Below, piece after piece: positions 53,647-61,969 of a stretch of 64,000 nt of DNA. The notes under the pieces are model-generated. The model was given only the letters and a program-made list of their open reading frames with translations. It did not search any database and was not told where the DNA came from. Origin of the DNA: Oligoflexia bacterium (GTDB lineage: Bacteria; Bdellovibrionota_G; JALEGL01); contig DAOLES010000003.1 of assembly GCA_035326705.1 (NCBI GenBank), positions 264,790-328,789 of the forward strand, in the 5' to 3' direction. Within the stretch, counting starts at the first letter, position 1, and every line of letters starts with the position of its first letter. Both the position numbers and the translations under genes were made by a program.

Positions 53647-53744
53647 GAGTTTTTATTTTACGCGGAGTATAAAAAATCATCAATATTTTAATCAATCTAT
53701 ACAGTAATATTGTCTTAATTGACTTTACATAGTAGTTTTATGCT

Positions 53745-55004
53745 GTGGCTTGGTGGTCTAGTAATCCTAAAAATGTTCCTGCGGTTGTTCTTTCTGGTGG
53801 TGGTACCCGTGGTGCCTATGAAGCTGGTGTTATTCACTACATTAGAACCGGATTGCCGCCAAAACTGGCTAAAAAGTTAAATTTCAAAGTTCAGGTTGGT
53901 GCCAGTGTAGGAAGTATCAATGCTGCGTTTATGGCTTCCCATGCCCATGACCCCATTGCTCAAGGACAATTATTACGTGATCTTTGGTCTAACATAAGGT
54001 CTGAAGATATTTATAAGCGTGGCCCCATTACTTCAAGTAAGTTTCTAATTCAAAGTTCTTTTGGCGCATTTGCCAAACTTTTTGGTGTTAAAGATCTTTA
54101 CAAAGAAGATGATAAAAAGCTTGATTTCAGCTCATTATTCAACACCAAACCCTTTCAAAGCTTCTTAACCAAAAACTGTTCATTTCAAACCATCCCACAA
54201 AATATTAAAAAAGGCTTGATTCAAGCCGTTGCTGTTTCTGCCACCAATTTATCCACGGGGCAGGTAGAAATATTTGTTGATAAACATCCTGATTTAACTT
54301 TTGATTACAATTCTGATTTTAGATTTCAAAAAATTACGGCTAGACATGTGATGGCATCGGCTGCCCTCCCTGTACTTTTTCCTCCCGTCACCATTAATGG
54401 TACCTATTACAATGACGGCGGTTTACGTCTACGCACCCCATTAAAGCCTGCGCTTAGTCTAGGGAGCAATATGATTTTAGTTATTGGAACATCCTCAGCT
54501 GCTGAAGAAGAAGAAAACTCACAACCCAGTATTTCTGAAACAGAGTCAGAGGAATATGTTCCTAGACCTGGTATTGGTGATATCATGGGTAAACTTTTAG
54601 AAGCGGCTCTTATTGACAGACTAGAAGCCGACATTCAAAATGTATACAAAATCAATAAGATCCATGATGTTTCTAAAAAACTTTTAAGTGAAAAAGATTA
54701 TGCTGATTTTTGCCAATCAACCAATACCCGTCCTATTCAACTTCTTAATATTGAGCCCAGTATTAATATCTCTAAACTGGTTGATGACCAACTCAAATAT
54801 TCTTTTAAAAGCTTACAAAGTATTGGCACTATAGAAAGAGCTATTCTTAAACTTTTAGAAATTGATGAAAAACGAGGAACTGAATTTTTAAGTTACTTTC
54901 TGTTTGAACCCACGTTTATTAATCAACTATTACGTTTAGGCTACAACGATGCTAAGGCCAAACATGATGAACTTTGTGACTTTGCCGAAAAAGCTATTCT
55001 TTAA
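53745..55004 (+). CDS. Patatin-like phospholipase
   Basis: A 419-residue serine hydrolase of the patatin family. The oxyanion loop is VVLSGGGTRGAYEAG (about residue 14-28). The nucleophile is Ser54 in VGASVGSINA (GxSxG), and the partner Asp223 lies in YYNDGGLR. Activity on lipids (phospholipase A-type) is expected. The C-terminal 180 residues are mainly helical and unrecognised. It starts with GTG at 53745, since no ATG is in frame. No signal peptide is evident, so a cytosolic or membrane-associated enzyme. It faces the FtsB gene head-to-head and ends 27 bases from the acetoacetyl-CoA synthetase gene. Confidence 0.9.
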   Translation: MAWWSSNPKNVPAVVLSGGGTRGAYEAGVIHYIRTGLPPKLAKKLNFKVQVGASVGSINAAFMASHAHDPIAQGQLLRDLWSNIRSEDIYKRGPITSSKFLIQSSFGAFAKLFGVKDLYKEDDKKLDFSSLFNTKPFQSFLTKNCSFQTIPQNIKKGLIQAVAVSATNLSTGQVEIFVDKHPDLTFDYNSDFRFQKITARHVMASAALPVLFPPVTINGTYYNDGGLRLRTPLKPALSLGSNMILVIGTSSAAEEEENSQPSISETESEEYVPRPGIGDIMGKLLEAALIDRLEADIQNVYKINKIHDVSKKLLSEKDYADFCQSTNTRPIQLLNIEPSINISKLVDDQLKYSFKSLQSIGTIERAILKLLEIDEKRGTEFLSYFLFEPTFINQLLRLGYNDAKAKHDELCDFAEKAIL

Positions 55005-55031
55005 AAAAAATTTAAAGTAAGTTTTTAGCGA

Positions 55032-57005
55032 TTAAGCAACTATACTTTTTGAATTTTCAAGCTCATTTTTAATGCTATAAAAATCTTCCAAAGCTTCTGG
55101 ATTAGCAATGGCACCCTTATTTTCAATCAATTGTCCATGCATGATTTGCCTAACTGCAAGCTCAACCTTCTTACCACTAACGGTATAAGGAATATCACTA
55201 ACTTGAAAAATCAACCTGGGAACATGCCTTGGTGAAGCTTGTTTTTTTAAAACATCACATATTTTTTGTTTGAAATCCGATGTTAAGCTTTGTTTTTCTT
55301 TAAACTTAACAAACAAAACAACCCTTACATCATTGTTATATTCTTGGCCAACGACTACACTATCTTCAATTTCATCCAATTGATTAACAACTCGGTAAAT
55401 TTCAGACGTACCAATACGCACACCACCGGGATTGAGAGTAGCATCACTTCTTCCGTATATAATACAGGCATTATCTTTGAGTAAAACAATGTAATCGCCA
55501 TGTCTCCATATATTTTTATACCTAGCAAAATATGCATTGATGTAACGCTCATGCTCAGGGTCATTCCAAAACATAATGGGCATACACGGTGCAGGTTGCA
55601 AACACACCAACTCTGCTTCTTTTTCATAAACAGCTTGCCCTTGCTCATCAAAAGCTTTTACATCCATTCCTAAACCTGTGCATTGCAGTTCTCCTCTGTA
55701 TACTGGCCGCAATGGGTTTCCTAAAAAGAAACAAGAAACAATATCTGTTCCTCCAGAAATAGAGCATACCTGAACATCCTGTTTTACTTTCTGATAAATC
55801 CAATCAAAATTTTCAGACATTAAGGGTGATCCTGTTGAAAGAATACATCTTAAATGCTTGCCTGCACTAGGCATAAAGCCTTTTTCTTTTCCACATGCAT
55901 CAATAAATTTTGCGCTGGTTCCAAAAACATTGATTTTCTCTTTATCGACAAAATCCCAAAGTCTATCCATATCTGGATAAATAGCACTACCATCATAGAT
56001 GACCAACTCTACACCCAACATTAAAGCTGAAACCATCCAGTTCCACATCATCCAACCTGTGGTTGTATAATAGAAAAACTTTTCTCTGGGCTTAAGATTG
56101 GTATGCAAAGCCAATTCTTTATAATGCTGCAATAAAACTCCACCCACACTGTGCACAATACATTTTGGTTTTCCTGTTGTCCCAGAAGAAAACAAAATAT
56201 AAACTGGGTCATTAAAATCTAAAGGTGTAAACTCCAAGTCACCCTCAGTGTACTGAGTAACCACATCACTCCAAGCATACCAATTATCCGCAGGGTACAT
56301 ATGCTTCATGGCAACTTGATGAATAATAATAACTTTTTCTACACTATCCAAAGAGTTAATCATATCCACCAATTGATCATGTTTATGATAGACTTTACCA
56401 TTGTACTGATAACCATCTACCGCAATAATAACTTTGGGGTGAATTTGCTCTAAACGATCTAAGACTGTGCTTTGTCCAAACTCCGGTGAACAGGATGCCC
56501 AAATTGCTCCAATACTGGTTGTCGCTAACATGGCTACAACAGGCTCAACCGTATTTGAACAAATACCTACAACCCGATCACCTTTTTCCACGCCATGATT
56601 TCTTAAATAGTTTGCCAAAGACTTAACTTGATCAATCAACTCTTCACCCGTGATCTGACTTTTAGCGCCATTTTCTAAAAAACTACTGATGGCATGTTCA
56701 TTTGGATGCGCTTGATAATAGGCTAGAATATTTTGAGCAAAATTTAACTTCAACCCTTCAAACCACTTTACACCAGGCATGATTTCTTGGCTTTTGACTG
56801 CTTTGTATTCACCTTGTGTGTTTAACTTTGAATAATCAAGTAGTGTTGTCCAAAACTGATCAATATTTTTCACCGACCACTGGTATAAATCTTCATAGCT
56901 TTGAAAATTTTCATTTTTATGTTGGTTCACATACTTTATAAAATCACTCATATTAGAAGACTGTTTAAATGCTTCACTGCCTTCCCATAATTTTACTCTT
57001 TTCAT
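55032..57005 (-). CDS. Acetoacetyl-CoA synthetase
   Basis: An adenylate-forming enzyme that activates acetoacetate with ATP and CoA, feeding ketone bodies or polyhydroxybutyrate products into central metabolism. About 657 aa. Motifs include VYILFSSGTTGKPKCIVHS (A3 loop), TTTGWMMWNWMVSAL and a C-terminal PYTVSGKKVELAVR (A10) with the reactive Lys. The pattern GVKWFEGLKLNFAQNIL at the N-terminus is diagnostic for acetoacetyl-CoA synthetase. ATG at 57005 is chosen because GGAG lies at proper spacing; an earlier ATG (57020) overlaps the exbD stop. The gene closes the fatty-acid block. Confidence 0.94.
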   Translation of the reverse strand: MKRVKLWEGSEAFKQSSNMSDFIKYVNQHKNENFQSYEDLYQWSVKNIDQFWTTLLDYSKLNTQGEYKAVKSQEIMPGVKWFEGLKLNFAQNILAYYQAHPNEHAISSFLENGAKSQITGEELIDQVKSLANYLRNHGVEKGDRVVGICSNTVEPVVAMLATTSIGAIWASCSPEFGQSTVLDRLEQIHPKVIIAVDGYQYNGKVYHKHDQLVDMINSLDSVEKVIIIHQVAMKHMYPADNWYAWSDVVTQYTEGDLEFTPLDFNDPVYILFSSGTTGKPKCIVHSVGGVLLQHYKELALHTNLKPREKFFYYTTTGWMMWNWMVSALMLGVELVIYDGSAIYPDMDRLWDFVDKEKINVFGTSAKFIDACGKEKGFMPSAGKHLRCILSTGSPLMSENFDWIYQKVKQDVQVCSISGGTDIVSCFFLGNPLRPVYRGELQCTGLGMDVKAFDEQGQAVYEKEAELVCLQPAPCMPIMFWNDPEHERYINAYFARYKNIWRHGDYIVLLKDNACIIYGRSDATLNPGGVRIGTSEIYRVVNQLDEIEDSVVVGQEYNNDVRVVLFVKFKEKQSLTSDFKQKICDVLKKQASPRHVPRLIFQVSDIPYTVSGKKVELAVRQIMHGQLIENKGAIANPEALEDFYSIKNELENSKSIVA

Positions 57006-57019
57006 TGTTTCTCCAGTCA

Positions 57020-57418
57020 TTATTCCGTGCTCAATACACTAATATTATTTAAACCTGCTAGTTTTATTTGATCAAGAATTTGCATTACTTTTCCATGCGC
57101 AGACACCTCATCCGCTGCTAAAATAACCGGTATAGATTTGTCTTGTTGATCCTTTAAGGTTTGTATAAGAAGATTTTGACTGATTTTTTCTTTGTTTAAA
57201 AAAACATCGTTGTTTTTATCCAGCGCAATGGCTAGTATTTTGTTTTCAGTTGATACTTCCCCTGATTCAGTTTTGGGAAGGTTAATTTGAATCCATTTAT
57301 TTTGGCTAAAAGACGTAGAAATCAAAAAGAAAACCAAAATATTCAAAAACAAATCAATCAATGGTGTTAAAGATATTTCTACATCTCTTAGATTATTGCT
57401 TCTCTGGCGAAATCTCAC
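57020..57418 (-). CDS. ExbD/TolR-family proton-channel subunit
   Basis: A 132-residue bitopic protein. One N-terminal membrane helix holds the proton-pathway Asp in ISLTPLIDLFLNILVFFLIS, followed by SFSQNKWIQINLPKTESGEV and a periplasmic domain (IALDKNNDVFLNKEKI, VILAADEVSAHG). Together with the ExbB protein it would energise outer-membrane transport or cell-envelope function. The start is GTG at 57418, with GAGGAAG close upstream. A 228-base gap containing a repeat element separates it from the ExbB gene, which is unusual for this pair. Confidence 0.9.
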   Translation of the reverse strand: MRFRQRSNNLRDVEISLTPLIDLFLNILVFFLISTSFSQNKWIQINLPKTESGEVSTENKILAIALDKNNDVFLNKEKISQNLLIQTLKDQQDKSIPVILAADEVSAHGKVMQILDQIKLAGLNNISVLSTE

Positions 57419-57437
57419 TACTTCCTCTTTTTATCAA

Positions 57438-57600
57438 AAGGGGGATCTTCCCCCCTTCTTGAACCAAAAACGCGGTTTTGGTTCACATTCATAAAGCTGT
57501 ACTTGTGAAGCGCAAGGCCTTTGCCTTGCGATGATTTAGCACAACTTACACCCTTTAGGGTGCCCCACCCAGGTCGACATCGATATAAAATCTCGTCTCC
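57438..57600 (-). repeat. Intercistronic structured repeat (copy between exbB and exbD)
   Basis: In genomic order it has AAGGGGG-ATCTT-CCCCCCTT (57438-57457), GAACCAAAA-(ACGCGG)-TTTTGGTTC (57461-57484), CGCAAGGC/GCCTTGCG (57511-57530), CACCCT-TT-AGGGTG, CCCACCCAGGTCGACATCG and TATAAAATCTC. On the transcribed minus strand the order matches the dxr-rseP copy, and the G-rich hairpin again sits just before the Shine-Dalgarno (GAGGAAG) of the next gene. The loop keeps ACGCGGT. Confidence 0.85.
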
Positions 57601-57646
57601 TTTAATAAGGTTAAGTAGAATAATTTTTTTATTACTATTCACTAAT

Positions 57647-58297
57647 CTATAATCTCTTATCTTTCTCAGTGCTTTTAAAATGATTCAATAAACTTTGTGA
57701 TAATTCTTCAAGTTTTAATCCATAATGATCAATTTTTTTATAAAAGTACCGATGCAAAACATAAGCAGGAATAGCAACCAACAAACCCGCGGCTGTATTC
57801 AATAAGGCTTCGGAAATCCCTGCTGATAGTTCTAAGGGATCCCCAACACCTACAAGCTTAATGGCCGCAAAAGTTTTAATCATCCCTGTTACAGTTCCCA
57901 ACAACCCCAATAAAGGCGAAATACTGGCAATACTGCCTAATAGATTTAAATTTTTCTCTAAGCCTTCAAGTTCTAAACGCCCTTGCATTTCCACTGCATC
58001 TTTTTTTTGTTGATAATCACTGTTATTCTGACTCAGTACCAAAGCGCTTAAGCGGGTTAAAGGTACATCGTAAACTTGTGATAGCTGTGCAATACTTTGC
58101 CAATCTTTATTCCTTAAACTTTCATAAAAAGATCGCATCAAGGGTTTTGGAAAAACAACTGTTTTTTTTAGCGCTAAAAATCTTTCAATGACAATGGCAA
58201 CCGCAACAATAGAGCAAAGGCCAATTAAAATCATGACTGGCCCACCTTTGGCCAAGTAATTGTATGCTTGTACTAAAGTTTCCGTCATACTTGCCAC
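57647..58297 (-). CDS. ExbB/TolQ-family proton-channel subunit
   Basis: A 216-residue three-helix membrane protein of the MotA/TolQ/ExbB family. YLAKGGPVMILIGLCSIVAVAIVIERFLALKK is the first helix region. The second block is LNLLGSIASISPLLGLLGTVTGMIKTF, and the third is ISEALLNTAAGLLVAIPAYVLHR with the conserved Thr/Ala positions. It forms the pentamer around ExbD. It is encoded 12 bases after the acyl-CoA dehydrogenase on the same strand. No TonB is visible here, so it may serve TonB or another partner encoded elsewhere. Confidence 0.92.
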   Translation of the reverse strand: MASMTETLVQAYNYLAKGGPVMILIGLCSIVAVAIVIERFLALKKTVVFPKPLMRSFYESLRNKDWQSIAQLSQVYDVPLTRLSALVLSQNNSDYQQKKDAVEMQGRLELEGLEKNLNLLGSIASISPLLGLLGTVTGMIKTFAAIKLVGVGDPLELSAGISEALLNTAAGLLVAIPAYVLHRYFYKKIDHYGLKLEELSQSLLNHFKSTEKDKRL

Positions 58298-58309
58298 TTA
58301 GTGTATACC

Positions 58310-59449
58310 TTACTTGAGTATTTCTCTAGAAATAACTTCTCTTTGAATTTGACTGGTTCCCTCACCAATTTCACATAGCTTCACATCTCTGTAAAAACGT
58401 TCTACTGGATACTCAGAAACATAACCATAGCCGCCATGCACTTGAATGGCCATATTACAGGCTCTCCACGCAGCTTCTGAAGCATACAGTTTAGCCATAG
58501 ATGATTCTTTTTTAGCGTATTGTTTTTTATCATGTAAACTAGAGGCTCTTCTCAACAAAACATCTGCAACCTCAAGCTCAGTTGCTGCATCTGCTAACTT
58601 CCATTGTATGGCTTGAAATTTAGAAATAGGTTTTCCAAACGCTGTGCGCTCAATAGAATACTTTGTGGCTTCTTCTAACGCTGCTTTTCCTAAGCCCAAT
58701 GCCATTGATCCAATCACCACACGACCTTTATCCAAAATCTTTAAAGCATCTTTAAACCCTTCACCTACTTCACCCAAAAGATTAGCTTTTGGAACACGCA
58801 CATTATCAAAACTGACAGATGCGGTATCACTGGATCTTAAACCAAGTTTATCTTCTGGCTTGCCGGGTGTCAGTCCCTTGCTATTTCTCTCAACAACAAA
58901 CGCTGAAGGGCCTTTATTTTGGCCATCTATGATTGTATTGGCCAACACAACATAAGTCTGAGCAACAGTACCCTGGGTAATAAACATTTTTGAACCGCTA
59001 ATTATGTATTCATCACCATCAAGTGTTGCTGTTGTTTTCATGGCCAAGGCATCAGAACCTGAACCGGGTTCTGTTAAACACCATGCTCCTAAATGTTCTG
59101 CCGATGCAAGCTTAGGCAAATATTTTTGCTTTTGTTCATCATTACCGGCAAGACTGATATGTCCGCAACATAGACCATTATGAGAAGCAATGGTCAATGC
59201 CAATGAACCATCAACCTTAGCCACTTCTTCAACCACAATGGCAAAGCTGGTGACATCCATCTCTGAACCACCAAATTTTTCTTCCACGGTAAGACCCATC
59301 AAACCCAATTCACCTAATTTTTTACAAATCTCCATAGGGAATTCTTTGCTTTGATCACGCTCAGATGCCCCTGGTTTAATTTCATTTTGTGCAAACTCAC
59401 GCACCATGTTTTGAATCATTTTGTGATTTTCTGATATGTCAAAATCCAT
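58310..59449 (-). CDS. Acyl-CoA dehydrogenase
   Basis: A flavoenzyme that oxidises an acyl-CoA to enoyl-CoA, passing electrons to ETF. 379 aa. Motifs are WCLTEPGSGSDALAMKT (substrate/FAD), YIISGSKMFITQG, the AAWRACNMAIQVHGGYGYV segment and CEIGEGTSQIQREV holding the expected catalytic Glu. Chain length cannot be told, but the short-chain or isovaleryl-like subfamily fits the catabolic neighbours. ATG at 59449 is used, since AGGAG lies six bases upstream; the longer reading from 59467 lies over the Shine-Dalgarno itself. A hairpin repeat precedes it. Confidence 0.94.
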   Translation of the reverse strand: MDFDISENHKMIQNMVREFAQNEIKPGASERDQSKEFPMEICKKLGELGLMGLTVEEKFGGSEMDVTSFAIVVEEVAKVDGSLALTIASHNGLCCGHISLAGNDEQKQKYLPKLASAEHLGAWCLTEPGSGSDALAMKTTATLDGDEYIISGSKMFITQGTVAQTYVVLANTIIDGQNKGPSAFVVERNSKGLTPGKPEDKLGLRSSDTASVSFDNVRVPKANLLGEVGEGFKDALKILDKGRVVIGSMALGLGKAALEEATKYSIERTAFGKPISKFQAIQWKLADAATELEVADVLLRRASSLHDKKQYAKKESSMAKLYASEAAWRACNMAIQVHGGYGYVSEYPVERFYRDVKLCEIGEGTSQIQREVISREILK

Positions 59450-59461
59450 TGCATTCTCCTT

Positions 59462-59555
59462 TCTCAAAAGGTAGGCCGTACCTTTTGAGATTTTCCCGCT
59501 TCGCTCTTTTCTTTAGAGGGTCTCACGACCCTCTCAAAAACGCAAACGCGGTTTC
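59462..59555 (-). repeat. Repeat cluster between the mutase B12 subunit and acyl-CoA dehydrogenase genes
   Basis: Three hairpins in genomic order: TCTCAAAAGGTA-GGCCG-TACCTTTTGAGA (59462-59490; perfect 12-bp stem), AGAGGGTC-TCAC-GACCCTCT (59515-59534), and AAACGCGGTTT-centred stem with AAAAACG/CGTTTTT flanks (about 59536-59562). The first is the reverse complement of the copy at 32888. The last keeps the ACGCGGT core. On the transcribed strand the 12-bp hairpin ends just before the Shine-Dalgarno of the dehydrogenase. Confidence 0.8.
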
Positions 59556-59582
59556 CGTTTTTTCACTCCCGTGAGCTGTTTA

Positions 59583-59990
59583 TCAACTCATTCCTTTCGT
59601 TGATTTTACGTTCTCTCTAACCCAGTTGGTGATTTCCTCCAGAGAAACACCCGGTGTAAAAATTTTAGCTACCCCTTGCTCATACAGTTTAGGAATATCT
59701 TCATCTGGAATAATTCCACCACCAAAAACGGCTATATCACCAGCATTTTTTTCTTTAAGCAACTTGATCACTTCAGGAAACAAAAACATATGTGCCCCAG
59801 ATAAAACCGACATACTCACTGCATCTACATCTTCATCAACTGCTGCATCCACAATCATTTGTGGCGTTTGATGCAAGCCGGTGTAAATCACTTCAAATCC
59901 AGCATCTCTTAAGGCTCTGGCTACCACCTTTGCACCTCTATCATGACCATCAAGACCGGGCTTGGCTACCAATATTCTTAACTGACTCAT
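59583..59990 (-). CDS. Methylmalonyl-CoA mutase, B12-binding subunit
   Basis: A 135-residue cobalamin-binding domain, complete as a free subunit. The signature DGHDRGAKV (DxHxxG) coordinates the cobalt via its His. ADAGFEVIYTGL... reads here as REALRDAGFEVIYTGLH-like, followed by SVLSGAHM (SxL) and VFGGGIIPDED (GG). It pairs with the catalytic subunit encoded upstream (60264) to convert methylmalonyl-CoA to succinyl-CoA. Separate subunits of this kind are known in archaea and some bacteria. A 273-base repeat-containing gap divides the two genes. Confidence 0.94.
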   Translation of the reverse strand: MSQLRILVAKPGLDGHDRGAKVVARALRDAGFEVIYTGLHQTPQMIVDAAVDEDVDAVSMSVLSGAHMFLFPEVIKLLKEKNAGDIAVFGGGIIPDEDIPKLYEQGVAKIFTPGVSLEEITNWVRENVKSTKGMS

Positions 59991-60006
59991 TCGTCTTCTC
60001 CTTATA

Positions 60007-60200
60007 GGGGGATCTTCCCCCCTTCTTAAACGGGCTTTGCATAAGATGTTCTAGTTCGTTCCTCACAAGAACATCTAAAAAGCGCGGTTTTCATTTAATT
60101 TAAAGCTATGCTTGTGAAGAGCAAGACTTTGTCTTGCGATGATCTAGCATAACTTATGCCGCACTTGTGTGGCCCTCCCACCCAGGTCAGAATCGCTACA
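60007..60200 (-). repeat. Intercistronic structured repeat (copy between the two methylmalonyl-CoA mutase genes)
   Basis: In genomic order: GGGGG-ATCTT-CCCCC (60007-60022), an inserted nested stem GATGTTCT/AGAACATC, a GCGCGGTTTTC core, GCAAGAC-TTT-GTCTTGC (60121-60137), GCCGCAC-TT-GTGTGGC and CCCACCCAGGTCAGAATCGC. It matches the dxr-rseP copy closely (reverse complement). The GCAAGAC/GTCTTGC stem differs from GCAAGGC/GCCTTGC by a compensated pair. The G-rich hairpin lies directly before the Shine-Dalgarno (TAAGGAG) of the B12 subunit gene. Confidence 0.85.
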
Positions 60201-60263
60201 ATGAGCTCTCTTCCCTACTTTTAATATTTAACTTTTTTCTAATCATTTTTGCTATCTTTCAAA

Positions 60264-61940
60264 TTATAACCACTTAGGATCGTGATACTCACCAAAGTTT
60301 TCTCTAAACACATCACAAATTTCACCCAAAGAGGCATAATTGCGAACAGCCTCAATAATATGTGGCATCAAGTTTTCTTGGGTTTTACTAGCTGCATTGA
60401 GTTTACGTAAACTTTCTTCTACTTTTGCATTATCTCTTTTTTGCTTAATGCGTTTTACATTTTCAATTTGCTCAGCTTCAACCTTTTCAGCCACCACCAA
60501 AGTTGGAATATCTTCTTCTTCATCAACCAGATATTTATTCACGCCAACCACTATTTTTTCACCACTTTCTACTTGTCTTTGAAATTTATAAGCAGAATTA
60601 CCAATTTCCCGCTGTGGGTAACCTTTTTCAATGGCTTCTATCATACCGCCCATGGCATCAATCTTTTCAATGTAAGCCAAAGCTTCTTTTTCAATGCTGT
60701 CGGTCATGGCTTCCACAAAATAACTACCCCCCAAAGGATCAATGGTTGAAGCTACACCGGATTCTTCTGCAATCACTTGCTGAGTGCGCAATGCTAAACG
60801 TGCTGTTTCTTCTGTAGGTAAAGCAAGGGTTTCATCAAGAGAGTTGGTATGCAAGGATTGTGTGCCCCCCAAAACCGCTGATAAGGCTTGCATGGTGGTT
60901 CTAACCACGTTGTTGTATGGTTGTTGCGCCGTTAAGGAACAACCCGCAGTTTGTGTATGAAAGCGACACATCAAACTTTTTGGATTTTTGGCTCCAAAAC
61001 GTTCTTTCATGATACGAGCCCAAATTCTTCTTGCGGCTCTGAACTTGCCAATTTCTTCAAAAAAATCATTATGAGCATTAAAAAAATAAGATAGGCGTGG
61101 CGCAAAATCATCTACATCCATGCCTCGTTCAATCCCTGCTTGCACATAGGCAATACCATCTGCCAAGGTAAAGGCCAACTCTTGGGCTGCTGTAGAACCT
61201 GCTTCACGAATATGGTAGCCAGAAATAGAAATTGTATTCCAGCCAGGCACTTCTTTGCTGGAAAACTCCATCATATCCACAATCAAACGCATGGAAGGTT
61301 TAGGTGGGTAAATCCATGACTTCTGAGCAATGTACTCTTTTAAAATATCATTTTGCGTAGTTCCGCGTACTTTGCTCCAAGGCACACCTTGTTTTTCTGC
61401 CACCACCAAGTACATGGCGTATAAAATAGTGGCCGGAGCATTGATGGTCATGGAGGTAGTCACTTCATCCAGAGGAATTCCTTCAAACAAGGTTTCCATA
61501 TCTTCTAGCGTATCAATAGAAACCCCGGTTTTTCCTACTTCACCCCGTGAACGATCATGATCAGAGTCATAGCCCATAATAGTGGGCATATGAAACGCAA
61601 CTGACAGACCTGTTTGCCCTTGACTTAATAAATATCTAAATCGTTTATTGGTGTCCTTGGCTGTACCAAAACCAGCAAACTGGCGCATGGTCCATAGTTT
61701 GCCTCTATACATGGTTTCATGCACACCTCGTGTGTATGGATACTGACCAGGCAATGCCAAGTCCTTTTCTAAATCAAGATCTTCATTATCCAACGGTGTA
61801 TACAAGCGTTTGACCGGTTTATCGGATAAGGTATAAAACTCTTCTTGGCGTTCAGGACGTTTTTCTAAAACTTTTGCAAGCTCATTGTTTTCCCAGTCTG
61901 CAAATGCTTGTTTTAAACTTTTGTTTTTATCAGCAGCCAT
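60264..61940 (-). CDS. Methylmalonyl-CoA mutase, large (catalytic) subunit
   Basis: A 558-residue TIM-barrel subunit. Motifs are YPYTRGVHETMYRGKLWTMR near residue 68, GLSVAFHMPTIMGYDSDH, VRGTTQNDILKEYIAQ and FHTQTAGCSLTAQQPYNNVV, all standard for the CoA-binding half. The B12 domain is absent here and supplied by the product of 59583. The pathway is propionyl-CoA and odd-chain or Val/Ile breakdown to succinyl-CoA. The epimerase and the MeaB chaperone are not in the window. It lies 29 bases after the neighbouring acyl-CoA dehydrogenase in the same direction. Confidence 0.95.
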   Translation of the reverse strand: MAADKNKSLKQAFADWENNELAKVLEKRPERQEEFYTLSDKPVKRLYTPLDNEDLDLEKDLALPGQYPYTRGVHETMYRGKLWTMRQFAGFGTAKDTNKRFRYLLSQGQTGLSVAFHMPTIMGYDSDHDRSRGEVGKTGVSIDTLEDMETLFEGIPLDEVTTSMTINAPATILYAMYLVVAEKQGVPWSKVRGTTQNDILKEYIAQKSWIYPPKPSMRLIVDMMEFSSKEVPGWNTISISGYHIREAGSTAAQELAFTLADGIAYVQAGIERGMDVDDFAPRLSYFFNAHNDFFEEIGKFRAARRIWARIMKERFGAKNPKSLMCRFHTQTAGCSLTAQQPYNNVVRTTMQALSAVLGGTQSLHTNSLDETLALPTEETARLALRTQQVIAEESGVASTIDPLGGSYFVEAMTDSIEKEALAYIEKIDAMGGMIEAIEKGYPQREIGNSAYKFQRQVESGEKIVVGVNKYLVDEEEDIPTLVVAEKVEAEQIENVKRIKQKRDNAKVEESLRKLNAASKTQENLMPHIIEAVRNYASLGEICDVFRENFGEYHDPKWL

Positions 61941-61969
61941 TCGCTTTACACTCCTTCATCATTTCTTAC

